This document shows positions 34,638 through 43,433 of a DNA stretch of 63,689 nucleotides, one piece after another. The stretch spans positions 1 to 63,689 of the forward strand of contig CAYOJF010000014.1 in the NCBI GenBank assembly GCA_964404215.1. The letters are read 5' to 3'. Below the pieces are notes generated by a model. It was given only the letters and a program-made list of their open reading frames with translations. It did not search any database and was not told where the DNA came from. This stretch comes from Aureispira sp964404215 (lineage in GTDB: Bacteria > Bacteroidota > Bacteroidia > Chitinophagales > Saprospiraceae). Position 1 is the stretch's first letter. Each line of letters starts with the position of its first letter. Both the position numbers and the translations under genes were made by a program.

Positions 34638-36365
34638 TTACTTAACTGTAAGTTTATACGTTTTTCTTTCTTGACCATCAGTCAATTCTACAGAATAGAT
34701 ACCTGGTGTTAAGTTTTCTACTGAAAAGCTAATATTAGAATTTCCATTAAGCATTCCGATATCTTTATTCATAACCTGCCTTCCTAAAAGATCATATACA
34801 TTTACTTGAAGGTTCATCGGTTTATCGGTCGTAAAGTGTAACTGAACATGATTAGATGCTGGATTAGGATACATAATGAAACGTGCAATACTATTTAATT
34901 CTTGAACAACTAAAGGCTGGTCAATAACATAACCATATTTTTCGCTTGGATTGATACCATAAGGTATAAAATCAGCCATTCCTGTTCCTCCACATTCTGT
35001 AGAGATAAAGCTTCCATTATTATTAATCAACTGTATAGTCGAAATCATAGAAGATATGGAAAGTTGTCCTGTAGTGCTCAGTGCATCAAAGATAGTTAAA
35101 GCATCTCCTATATCATTAAGATCATTTGCATTCATTATTCCTGCACTTCTAACACTATCACAAAATCCAGCAATCGAAGGTTCATTCAATACTGTTGCTA
35201 ATCCAGTAAAAAGATTACAACAAGGTTGATTAAAAAATCCTCCAGTACTTCCATTTAGAAGTGAATCCGTTAATGTTTTCAAAATGGTTAAGTCATATCC
35301 TATTGCTGTCAAATCAAATGTGTCGCCTACCGCTAAAGAAATTCCATAACGTGATTTATTCCTTGGCATAAATACACCATTAACATCTGTACCTATAATC
35401 ACATCATCACTTTTTGCGGCACCACTCTGATCTAAAGCTTTTGTGTTTCTTTTGGTAAGAATGTACTCTGTATTTGGCAAATCAATTGAAGCCGTAACAG
35501 CAAGTGTTGGTGCTACTGTATTTTGGTTTAGTCCAACTAAGGGCCCTTGTACACCTGATACTACTTCTGGAGCTATCGTAGAAGTAAGACAACAAGTACT
35601 TTGTCCTGTGACAGCTACTCCAGCACCAACAGCGTAAGCATATTTTGCTGTTGGTATAATTCCATAAGGAATAAAATTATTCATTCCTGCTCCTCCGCAA
35701 TCAGTAGAAATGCTATTACCGTTATTATTAATTAACTGTAAGGTCGATAGCATAGAAGGAATAGACGTTTGTCCCGTAGTGCTCATGGCATCAAATACCG
35801 TCAATACATCACTAATATCTTTTACATCACTTCCTGAATTAATCCCAGCATTATTCACATTCATACAGAAATTACCCAGCGAAGGCTCTCCCAGTACTGC
35901 CCCTAATAATATAAAAAGATTGCAACAAGACGCACCGCTAGCGGCACTACCATTCAGTAATGAATCTGTCAAATTCTGAATCAACCCCAAATCATATCCA
36001 ATTGCAGTCAAATCGCAGGTATCTCCTGGATTTAAGGTTACTCCATGCTTTGTGATATTGACTGGGCTAAAAACACCATCAATTGTAGATCCGATGATTA
36101 CATCGTCATTTGTAGGCTGACCATTTCCATCTAAAGCTTTTGTATTTCTCTTCGTAATGAGATATTCTACATTAGGCAAATCTGATGATGCATTTATGCT
36201 TAGGACTGCTGTAGGTGTATTTTGATTGACAGGAATAATGGCCGTATGTACACCCGTTGTTATTTCGGGAGCTACCGTGGAAGCAGAACAACAAGTATTT
36301 TGAGCTTGAAGCAGATTCACCGAGCTCAATAGAAATAGAAAAAAGAATACTGTAGTAGATTTCAT
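34638..36365 (-). CDS. Secreted duplicated-domain protein with T9SS C-terminal sorting domain
   Basis: The 575-residue product has a signal peptide (ends LLQAQ, about 22) and two tandem homologous domains of about 225 residues (roughly 24-245 and 253-480). A type A T9SS sorting domain closes it: MYPNPASNHVQLHF, VYDLLGRQV, LTPGIYSVELTDG. Each domain repeats CCxxxTxAPE, PNxEYxxTKRNTKALD, DDVIIG, GDTxDLTAIGYDL, CCNLF, FDAxSTTGQ and QLINNNG. Paired cysteines suggest disulfides. The sorting domain predicts export through T9SS to the surface or medium. The domain itself is not a family I recognise. Confidence 0.85.
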   Translation of the reverse strand: MKSTTVFFFLFLLSSVNLLQAQNTCCSASTVAPEITTGVHTAIIPVNQNTPTAVLSINASSDLPNVEYLITKRNTKALDGNGQPTNDDVIIGSTIDGVFSPVNITKHGVTLNPGDTCDLTAIGYDLGLIQNLTDSLLNGSAASGASCCNLFILLGAVLGEPSLGNFCMNVNNAGINSGSDVKDISDVLTVFDAMSTTGQTSIPSMLSTLQLINNNGNSISTDCGGAGMNNFIPYGIIPTAKYAYAVGAGVAVTGQSTCCLTSTIAPEVVSGVQGPLVGLNQNTVAPTLAVTASIDLPNTEYILTKRNTKALDQSGAAKSDDVIIGTDVNGVFMPRNKSRYGISLAVGDTFDLTAIGYDLTILKTLTDSLLNGSTGGFFNQPCCNLFTGLATVLNEPSIAGFCDSVRSAGIMNANDLNDIGDALTIFDALSTTGQLSISSMISTIQLINNNGSFISTECGGTGMADFIPYGINPSEKYGYVIDQPLVVQELNSIARFIMYPNPASNHVQLHFTTDKPMNLQVNVYDLLGRQVMNKDIGMLNGNSNISFSVENLTPGIYSVELTDGQERKTYKLTVK

Positions 36366-36493
36366 TACTTTTAGTTGATTTTAATTTAAAAAATATTTTT
36401 TCACGAGCTCAATATATGAACTTATGAACATTTCTTAATGCAACTTTTTCGAAATAATGTTTATTTCAATAGAAATTACCACGAATTGAGTAG

Positions 36494-36565
36494 TAGATTT
36501 TTGAGTTTAATGAGGCGGAATGGCTACTAAGTTAAGTATTCAACGATCTTAAACTCAAAAATCTA
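36494..36565. repeat. Long-arm inverted repeat in the gap between two minus-strand genes
   Basis: TAGATTTTTGAGTTTAA (36494-36510) and its exact reverse complement (36549-36565) form 17-bp arms around a 38-bp centre. The 303-base gap 36366-36668 otherwise shows no gene. The element lies downstream of the DUF58 gene, without a T-tract. Confidence 0.65.
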
Positions 36566-36668
36566 TTTATTTTATCCTACTAATTAATTAATGAAAATGT
36601 CTAATATTCTTTAAATAAAAAGATCTTCTTTAATCGTACTTGAAGGCTGAAATCCACTGCTATTTCAT

Positions 36669-38021
36669 CTAGATCATTCCTCTAGATTTCATTTCTAGAT
36701 ATTTATTGACACTATTGACAGAAAGATCTTCTGGACGGGTCAGTATCACTTGAATACCATACTGACGTAATTCCTGTACAATTTTATACTTTTCTTCTAC
36801 AAATTTAGAGGCAATTGTCTTGTAGTAAATTTCCTCTGTAGTAGCTGCTTCTTGGTGGGCATAATCCAATATTTCTGTATTTTCGAAAAACACAACTACC
36901 AACAAATGACTTGAATTAATTCGTCTCAACAATGGCAAAACTCTTACCATCGCAGAATAACTTTCAAAATTGGTATACAAAAACAGTAAACTTCTACGAC
37001 GAATAAACTGCTTAGTAGCCGTATAAAGTAGCTCATAATTTGCCTCAAAACTACGTGGCTGCTCTTTATACAATGTTTCAATAATCATATTGAGCTGTTT
37101 TGGACCACTATCAGCTTTTACGGTTGCCCCTATAGCATCTGAAAAGGTCATCAACCCTGCTTTATCATGTTTGTGCAAAGCAACACTGGAAATAACTAGA
37201 CTAGTATTGATAGCATAATCCATCAAACTCATTCCATTGAAAGGCATTTGCATCGATCTACCTTTGTCAATGACAGAGAAAATTTGTTGAGAACGTTCAT
37301 CTTCAAATTGATTTACCATCAACTCATTGCGACGACCTGTAGCCTTCCAGTTAATGTTTCTAAAGTCATCTCCTTTAACATAGTTACGAATTTGGTCAAA
37401 TTCATAACTAGCTCCAATTCGACGTACTTTTTTGACTCCTCGCATAGTAGCAATCCGAGCCACTGCCATCAACGAAAAACGATTCATTTGGGCAATAGAA
37501 GGGTAAACCAATATTTTCTTTTCTACCTTTTTTTGTATCCGTCGTTCTACTAACCCAAGTACACTATGGACAAAAATATTTATATTATGAAAAGTATATT
37601 CTCCTCTAATAGTAGGTCTCAATTCATAGCTATAAGTCTTCTTTTCATCTCCTTCGAGTTTATCCTCTATTTCGAAATCTCGCTTCTGAAACTCAACAGG
37701 TAATTCATCTATTATTGATACATTAAGCCCTAATCCATATTGATTGTGTAAATGGAGTTGTACCGTATTGACGTCTCCCAACGAAAGCTGCCGTGGCAAC
37801 TGACGGGTGCATTCTATTTGCACCCCTCTATTGAACAAAAGAAACATATCTACAATGACTAGTGCTAGTGCACCAATCAATAATGCCTGTGCCACAGGAT
37901 ATAAGATAGGGAATGGGAAAGCCGCAATAAATAAGGCTGTGATACCTCCAAACAATAGAAAAAATCGATTATTTAGATACACATTGCGGAGCAATATAAT
38001 ATTCAGTATTTTTTTGAGCAT
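36669..38021 (-). CDS. DUF58-domain protein with two N-terminal membrane helices
   Basis: The 450-residue protein has two adjacent hydrophobic helices (about 20-65) and then a cytoplasm- or envelope-facing region ending in a DUF58/VWA-like domain. The DUF58 signature is in YVKGDDFRNINWKATGRRNE, and VNQFEDERSQQIFSVIDKGR carries the MIDAS-like Asp with GRSM. DUF58 proteins normally act with MoxR-type AAA+ ATPases and VWA membrane proteins. No moxR is in the window, so the partner lies elsewhere. It is followed by a long inverted repeat. Confidence 0.85.
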   Translation of the reverse strand: MLKKILNIILLRNVYLNNRFFLLFGGITALFIAAFPFPILYPVAQALLIGALALVIVDMFLLFNRGVQIECTRQLPRQLSLGDVNTVQLHLHNQYGLGLNVSIIDELPVEFQKRDFEIEDKLEGDEKKTYSYELRPTIRGEYTFHNINIFVHSVLGLVERRIQKKVEKKILVYPSIAQMNRFSLMAVARIATMRGVKKVRRIGASYEFDQIRNYVKGDDFRNINWKATGRRNELMVNQFEDERSQQIFSVIDKGRSMQMPFNGMSLMDYAINTSLVISSVALHKHDKAGLMTFSDAIGATVKADSGPKQLNMIIETLYKEQPRSFEANYELLYTATKQFIRRRSLLFLYTNFESYSAMVRVLPLLRRINSSHLLVVVFFENTEILDYAHQEAATTEEIYYKTIASKFVEEKYKIVQELRQYGIQVILTRPEDLSVNSVNKYLEMKSRGMI

Positions 38022-38078
38022 ACTATTTTATAGTCTGTAAATTATCAGTTGAAGTTGATAATTTGAGGGTTTTATGAG

Positions 38079-39503
38079 CTAGTATTCAAATTCGACACGT
38101 TGTAATGGGAATCGGAATAGGTTTTTTTCTCGAATATAGGTCGCCACTTTCTCTGGTACAAATTCTTCCCAGCCTTCTGTGTCGTCCCGTAACAATCGTA
38201 ATACTTCAGCAGAATAAATGTGTAAAACATCCTGATTAACCTGCTCTATATCTACAATCTGTTTGTTATCTAAAATATGTTTGTATAAGTATTGAATTCC
38301 TTGTGGAATAGGCATATTGGTACTGGTCATCATTTCACCACTTCCTTCTTTCTGTGCGGGATAGGCATATACCTGTACTCCTCTAGTAAAAACTTCTCCA
38401 AAAGAGACCAATAACCTCCCATCTTTATTACGTTGATATTTACCCAATATCAAATCCAATAGCTCTCTCGTCCCCATTACCAACCCTAGTCGTGCTACTC
38501 GATAATCCATTAAGTAGTGAATCAGTTTTTTATATCGATTACAGTTGGTAATCATCACTCTTTGTCCCAAATGATTGAGTAAATCAACTCGATCTAAAAA
38601 GTCTTGATTTTCTACTTTTCCTGTTTCTTTTTTGAGTTTATGCAGTGTTATTTCTGCTAATACTTCTACCCCTCTAGTTTTGGGAGCGGCATCTTTATAA
38701 AATTGTTTTGTTGCGGCATTGAGTCGATCTATAGTCCGAATAGTGGTAGGCTGGTAACCTCCTCTTACTGCCAATACTTCTTTTTTGTATACAAATTCTG
38801 AAGCATGTAATGGATTCCCTTGTTTATCTAAAATAGCGACAGGGGTCATTCCTTTTTTGACTAACTCTAACGCAACTAAACGGTTATCAATTTTCTTGAA
38901 ATAAGGTCCTGAGAACCGTACCAGATCAATTTGGATGCGATACTGAAGATTATCCATCAATGAGTCTAATATCCATTGATAATTATCTCCATAACTAAAA
39001 CAGGCATAAACCATATTGACCCCTAACATCCCTACAGCCATTTGTTGTAGTCGAGTGTTATTATCTAACATCTCTACATGTAGAATTAGTTCATTCGGTT
39101 CGCCATAAGGAGTCGATTGAAAACGAATACCTAGCCATCCTTGGCCTTTATTCGTCTTGTGATAATTCAATGTTTCGATCGTATCCGCAAAGGCAAATAA
39201 CTGTGTATTGGGGCGTTCAGAAGCCAATCGATCGACCATAAGACTATACTCATGATCAAGCATTTTGTATAATCGAGATTGGCAGACATAACGACCACTT
39301 TGTTCTATTCCATATATATCATCGCTGACCAGTTTATCATAAGCTGACATGGATTTGGCAATCGTTCCAGAAGATGCTCCTACATCAAAAAAGCAACCAG
39401 CGACTTCTTGACCTGCACCAATTTCGGCAAACGAACCATAAACGGTATTGTTTAAGTTAATTTCTAATGCTTTTTGTTCCGTTTCTAATATTTGTCTAGA
39501 CAT
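38079..39503 (-). CDS. Conserved protein of unknown function (often mislabelled)
   Basis: The 474-residue protein has no signal peptide or membrane segment. It belongs to a strongly conserved family recognisable by YGSFAEIGAGQEVAGCFFDV, GTIAKSMSAYDK, YGxExSGRYVCQSRLYKMLD and MITNCNRYKKLIHYLMDYR. I recall such proteins being annotated as TonB-dependent receptor or nucleotide adenylyltransferase; neither is supported here, because there is no export signal, plug or barrel and no HxGH motif. Cytoplasmic location and a housekeeping role are inferred from conservation. Confidence 0.7.
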   Translation of the reverse strand: MSRQILETEQKALEINLNNTVYGSFAEIGAGQEVAGCFFDVGASSGTIAKSMSAYDKLVSDDIYGIEQSGRYVCQSRLYKMLDHEYSLMVDRLASERPNTQLFAFADTIETLNYHKTNKGQGWLGIRFQSTPYGEPNELILHVEMLDNNTRLQQMAVGMLGVNMVYACFSYGDNYQWILDSLMDNLQYRIQIDLVRFSGPYFKKIDNRLVALELVKKGMTPVAILDKQGNPLHASEFVYKKEVLAVRGGYQPTTIRTIDRLNAATKQFYKDAAPKTRGVEVLAEITLHKLKKETGKVENQDFLDRVDLLNHLGQRVMITNCNRYKKLIHYLMDYRVARLGLVMGTRELLDLILGKYQRNKDGRLLVSFGEVFTRGVQVYAYPAQKEGSGEMMTSTNMPIPQGIQYLYKHILDNKQIVDIEQVNQDVLHIYSAEVLRLLRDDTEGWEEFVPEKVATYIREKNLFRFPLQRVEFEY

Positions 39504-39611
39504 CTTGCTCGGCTTCCTATTATGCTTTTATTGAATCAATTCATTAAAATAGTAAGTTATTTAAAATAATAGGCATTTTATGGCAGATATTTTATCTACT
39601 TACAGCCGTAC

Positions 39612-39623
39612 AACATGCTCTAA
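39612..39623. repeat. Short copy of the 164-bp palindrome terminus
   Basis: AACATGCTCTAA is identical to the right end of the palindrome at 9121-9132. It is probably a remnant or a shared regulatory word; chance cannot be excluded at this length. Confidence 0.35.
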
Positions 39624-39763
39624 AAAGACAGTTTCTCAAAAAAAACAAAAAAAAATTGTCGCATAGGCAGCATATACGAAGCCACCTCCGTTTTAGAGTT
39701 AAAGGCAATTTTTATATTACGTACCCATTACGAAAAGGCAAAAAGGTTTAAACAAACTTTAAG

Positions 39764-39797
39764 AAAAGACAAATCCGAAGCGGTTTGTCTTTTTGCT
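39764..39797 (+). terminator. Intrinsic terminator in the leader of the YD-repeat array
   Basis: AAAAGACAAA (39764-39773) and TTTGTCTTTT (39784-39793) form a perfect 10-bp stem with a 10-nt loop, followed by further T residues. No plus-strand gene precedes it after the divergent start at 39503, so it must end a short leader or small RNA. The gap 39504-39858 holds this, an A-rich stretch at about 39636-39653, and the AACATGCTCTAA box at 39612-39623. Confidence 0.6.
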
Positions 39798-39858
39798 TTT
39801 TGGCAAGGGTTTAGCTATCTTAACGGTATCAAAGTTATTTGTACACCTAAGCTATTAC

Positions 39859-41106
39859 ATGATTTCTATACTATATAAGACTACTTTTCTATTTATATTA
39901 CTCTCCTTTTCGAGTATTGTTGTAGCCCAGCCACCTATACAGTCTTCCAAACAAGTTGTTTATTCGCTCTCTCCTACAGATAGTATTGTTCGCTACGAGA
40001 TCCAAACTACCTATGATACATTAGGTCGCCTCCTAAACAAAATAAGCTATCACTATAACCGAGCCTCCCGAAAGTTAACCAAAGAAGAGAAATCTACCTT
40101 TGATCCTACTTCTAATATACTGTCTGAGTCCATTACTACCTACAGAGGAAGCGATGTGACACAAAAAAAATTAAAGACAAAATACCTCGTATATGCTAAA
40201 AATCCACGTGAACATAAACGAATAACTCGTTTACTTTATGATAATTTGGGTGACATTGTCAAGGAAGACACCATTAGTTATAATGAACAGCAAAACCCCA
40301 CAGAAAAATGTACTTACGACTATAGAGGAAATACTTCACTTGTATGCGAAGCATATGATTATGACAAACAACACCAACAGTGTCGCTGGAGAACCTATAG
40401 TAAATGGACTACAATAGACGCTAAAGGAGAAGTCGCTGAGAAACAAAAGAAACGCCGTGACTACAAATTTAGGTACAATAAAAAGGGGGATTTGAAACGA
40501 GCATGGGGGAAATATTATACCACTAAGATGTGTCGTAAACTGAAGTACACTTCTACAGGACTATTGATAGAAGACAAAACCGTGACTAAGCGTATGATCA
40601 AACGTCTTATTGACAATAAAGACAAAACAAAGGAAGAAACAGAATCATCCACCAAAAAAGCTAAAAAGAAATACAAAAAATATAAACAAAAAGATGTTCA
40701 TTTGATCAAATATCAAAGTGGCAAGATGATTGAAGAACTTAAAACCAGAGATAAACAGATAATAGAACGAACTACTATCTCTTATCAAGATAGTGTAATC
40801 AAGAAAAAAGAGAAGTACCTGAGGGACAATCTCTCTATGACGGAAACGTATGAATATGATAAAAACCTAGTCCTACTCAAAAAAACACAAAAACAATACA
40901 CCTCCAAGGGCGTTTTACGTTTTTCAGTAATTAGTTCTTATGATACTCAGAAAAACTTACTCAAAGAGGAGCAATGGATGAATGGTAAATTATATTCAAC
41001 TTTAAATTTTAGTTACGACCAACATGGAAACCTTAAAGAAAAAAGTTTGTCCTCTTTGAATAGCCCAAATTTTGAAAAAACAACGTATATTTATAAGTAC
41101 TTTTGA
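39859..41106 (+). CDS. Secreted YD-repeat-like protein, array member 1
   Basis: This exported protein of about 415 residues has a signal peptide (MISILYKTTFLFILLSFSSI...VVAQ). The body is a series of short beta-hairpin units of the YD/RHS-like type (YDTLGRLLNKISYHY, YNEQQNPTEKCTYDY, YDQHGNLKEKSL). It ends in the tyrosine-rich tail TYIYKYF shared by the array. The open frame could begin with TTG at 39793, inside the leader terminator; the ATG at 39859 gives the signal peptide. It starts a run of five paralogues in one direction. A surface or periplasmic role is likely; the exact function is unknown. Confidence 0.72.
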   Translation: MISILYKTTFLFILLSFSSIVVAQPPIQSSKQVVYSLSPTDSIVRYEIQTTYDTLGRLLNKISYHYNRASRKLTKEEKSTFDPTSNILSESITTYRGSDVTQKKLKTKYLVYAKNPREHKRITRLLYDNLGDIVKEDTISYNEQQNPTEKCTYDYRGNTSLVCEAYDYDKQHQQCRWRTYSKWTTIDAKGEVAEKQKKRRDYKFRYNKKGDLKRAWGKYYTTKMCRKLKYTSTGLLIEDKTVTKRMIKRLIDNKDKTKEETESSTKKAKKKYKKYKQKDVHLIKYQSGKMIEELKTRDKQIIERTTISYQDSVIKKKEKYLRDNLSMTETYEYDKNLVLLKKTQKQYTSKGVLRFSVISSYDTQKNLLKEEQWMNGKLYSTLNFSYDQHGNLKEKSLSSLNSPNFEKTTYIYKYF

Positions 41107-41141
41107 TACTAATATTTTGAACTTATTTAAATAAGAAAAGA

Positions 41142-42257
41142 ATGAAAAAAGCAATAGTCATACCTAGTTTGATTGGGTTGTTGTTCGCTTTAGGCGATGT
41201 TGCTTTAGCACAAGATGCTCAAGTTAAATCCTTAGAGTTCAAAAACTTTGAACGTCCAGAGGAAGAGAAAGAAGACAGTCTCAATCTAATCAAAAAAGAA
41301 TACAAAGAATTCGACGAAAAAGGTCGTATGACATTGTTCGTCAAGTATCTGGCAAATCCTATTGGAGAAATCGTCAAAAATACTGAAACTACCAAAGAAT
41401 GGGAATCCAATTCTAGATCAGAGGCCGTCATCAAATATGATGAAATGGGGGATATGTTATCGAAGATAAAAAAACACTATTCTCTCAAAGGAAATATATT
41501 GACTAAATCTGAACATATTGATTACCTCAAAGCTCCTAATGATCCTGTAATCAAACTATATACCTATACTGCTAGTGGAAATCCTGACAAGGTTACGATA
41601 CTAGATAAAGATGAAAAGAAAGTCGGTATAGAACAGTACAAGTACAGTAAAGATGATGAGGAAATAGAATACAAAAAATCTTATAAACGCCCTGACGGAA
41701 GTAAATATTCTCACACCAAAAAGACCAAATATACCGACAACGGGAGTCTTGCAGAGCGTTCGATTCAGACCAAGGATGGCAAAGACACCTATAAAGAAGA
41801 AATCATCTTTGAGAAAAATAAAATCAAAGAACACATCAAGTATAAAAATGGTGAGATAATAAGTCAGTTTGGTGGAGCAAAAACAGCCGCTAAATATGAC
41901 CCTAGCAAATCTCGTGTTATGATGGATTTTGGTAGTGGTGGCGATGACAAAAAGAAGAAAGGAAATGCTTATGGCAGTTTTGGACTATGGGCATCAGAAG
42001 ATGAATTTGATGACAATGGCAATAAAATCAGAACAGTACAAACTACCGATGGAGAAATCACTCAAACACTAGATTACAAATATGACGACAAAGGCAATTT
42101 AGCTGAAACTGTCAAAATTTCGTTCAACGAAGGAAAAGAAACCAATAACGAAAAAGAAGCTTTTGAATACGACGACAACAACAAACTTCTCAAGAAAGCT
42201 ATTTTTAGTAATGGAGTATTAGTTTCCGAAAAAATTTATGATTATACCTACTATTAG
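41142..42257 (+). CDS. Secreted YD-repeat-like protein, array member 2
   Basis: The 371-residue product has signal peptide MKKAIVIPSLIGLLFALGDV (cut near ALAQ). Repeats include YDEMGDMLSKIKKHY, YTASGNPDKVTIL, FDDNGNKIRTVQT, YDDKGNLAETVKIS and YDDNNKLLKKAIF, so it is the clearest YD-type member. It is very rich in Lys and Glu and ends KIYDYTYY. A Gly/Lys insertion (GSGGDDKKKKG) lies around residue 265. It overlaps the next gene by 20 bases, which suggests translational coupling. Confidence 0.75.
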   Translation: MKKAIVIPSLIGLLFALGDVALAQDAQVKSLEFKNFERPEEEKEDSLNLIKKEYKEFDEKGRMTLFVKYLANPIGEIVKNTETTKEWESNSRSEAVIKYDEMGDMLSKIKKHYSLKGNILTKSEHIDYLKAPNDPVIKLYTYTASGNPDKVTILDKDEKKVGIEQYKYSKDDEEIEYKKSYKRPDGSKYSHTKKTKYTDNGSLAERSIQTKDGKDTYKEEIIFEKNKIKEHIKYKNGEIISQFGGAKTAAKYDPSKSRVMMDFGSGGDDKKKKGNAYGSFGLWASEDEFDDNGNKIRTVQTTDGEITQTLDYKYDDKGNLAETVKISFNEGKETNNEKEAFEYDDNNKLLKKAIFSNGVLVSEKIYDYTYY

Positions 42258-43386
42258 ACCATATCAATTATTACTATGGATAGGGCTACCAATACTATTA
42301 TCAGTACTGGTAGCCTTTCAGTCTTTGCCTACACCTAAGCCTATTGTCAAAACTAGGGAATATAAACAGTTTAGGGTAGTGAATGATACCGCTACATTAT
42401 TCAAGCATACACAGACTAAATACAATATTCATGGAGAAATAATCGAATATGCTGTCTATGAGCCTAATGCCAATAGAATACTAAAGGAACTCAAAATCCT
42501 CAAATATAACTCTCAGGGGCTACTCGTAGGTATCATGGTTTACAATAAAGATAATGCTCTGGTCTGGACAGAAGAATATCAATATAACAACCGAGAACAG
42601 GTCACTAAAAGTCTACAAATAGACTATATGACTGCTAAACCTAAAAAAAGCTACCAAACCTTAGCTTACGATAACGCTGGTAGGCTCTTGAATAGCAAAT
42701 CATTTAATACCAATGATATACAAATTGCTGAGATCAATAAATCCTACAGTGATAATGGAGAATTGCTTTCTTCTTCTGAATGGTCAACCAACGATAATGG
42801 AGATAAAGCCTCTAAGAAAACGATTGTAATTGAGAATCAATACAATCAGATAGGACAACTCACACACTCTATACGTCAACAACAATTAGGAAAGAAAAAA
42901 ATAAAAGATATTAAAATATTCGAAAATTGTGCAATCGTATCCTGGACTAAACTCGAAAATGGTAAACTAGTCAGTCATTTCGAAAATAAACAGAAAGATA
43001 TTGTTCCAGAAGCAAAAGAATATTTAATCCCTCCTCCTATTCCTGCCCAAGAAAATGGAGAACTAGAATATGATGACGATAAACGAGACCCACTCGCTAA
43101 TATAGAACATAAGGCATACAGAACGGTCACTCGAAAGACGAATAAACAGGGATTATTAATCAAAAAGATTATCCGAGAATATAATCAAGTAGTCGAAGTT
43201 ATCCATTATTTTTATGATGAAAAGGATCAACTGCTCAGAAAGCGTATTTTTGATAAAATAACTACTACAGAAAAAGAAATACGTTATCGGTATGACAAAC
43301 ACCAAAACACGGTAGAGTCTAAAATATACCGCAATGATAGTTTAGCTCAAAAAAACGTGTATAATTATGAGTACTATTATCAATAA
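42238..43386 (+). CDS. Secreted YD-repeat-like protein, array member 3
   Basis: The 382-residue product has an N-terminal hydrophobic segment (YQLLLWIGLPILLSVLVAFQ) that acts as a signal peptide or anchor. YD-like units (YNSQGLLVGIMVY, YDNAGRLLNSKS, YDEKDQLLRKRIF, YDKHQNTVESKIY) follow, and the tail is NVYNYEYYYQ. Its start lies within the last 20 bases of member 2 and no later ATG would keep the signal segment, so the overlap is real. Confidence 0.72.
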   Translation: MIIPTIRPYQLLLWIGLPILLSVLVAFQSLPTPKPIVKTREYKQFRVVNDTATLFKHTQTKYNIHGEIIEYAVYEPNANRILKELKILKYNSQGLLVGIMVYNKDNALVWTEEYQYNNREQVTKSLQIDYMTAKPKKSYQTLAYDNAGRLLNSKSFNTNDIQIAEINKSYSDNGELLSSSEWSTNDNGDKASKKTIVIENQYNQIGQLTHSIRQQQLGKKKIKDIKIFENCAIVSWTKLENGKLVSHFENKQKDIVPEAKEYLIPPPIPAQENGELEYDDDKRDPLANIEHKAYRTVTRKTNKQGLLIKKIIREYNQVVEVIHYFYDEKDQLLRKRIFDKITTTEKEIRYRYDKHQNTVESKIYRNDSLAQKNVYNYEYYYQ

Positions 43387-43433
43387 ATAGCACCATTCTC
43401 TTTCAACACTACACTCACTTTAATCAAACGAAT

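Noticed and set aside
39640..39760. Leader before the YD array as 6S, SRP or tmRNA gene
   Set aside because: No conserved core of these RNAs could be recognised; it is kept only as an unnamed leader.
39793..39858. TTG start for the first YD-array gene
   Set aside because: It starts inside the leader terminator and would bury the signal peptide; the ATG at 39859 is better.
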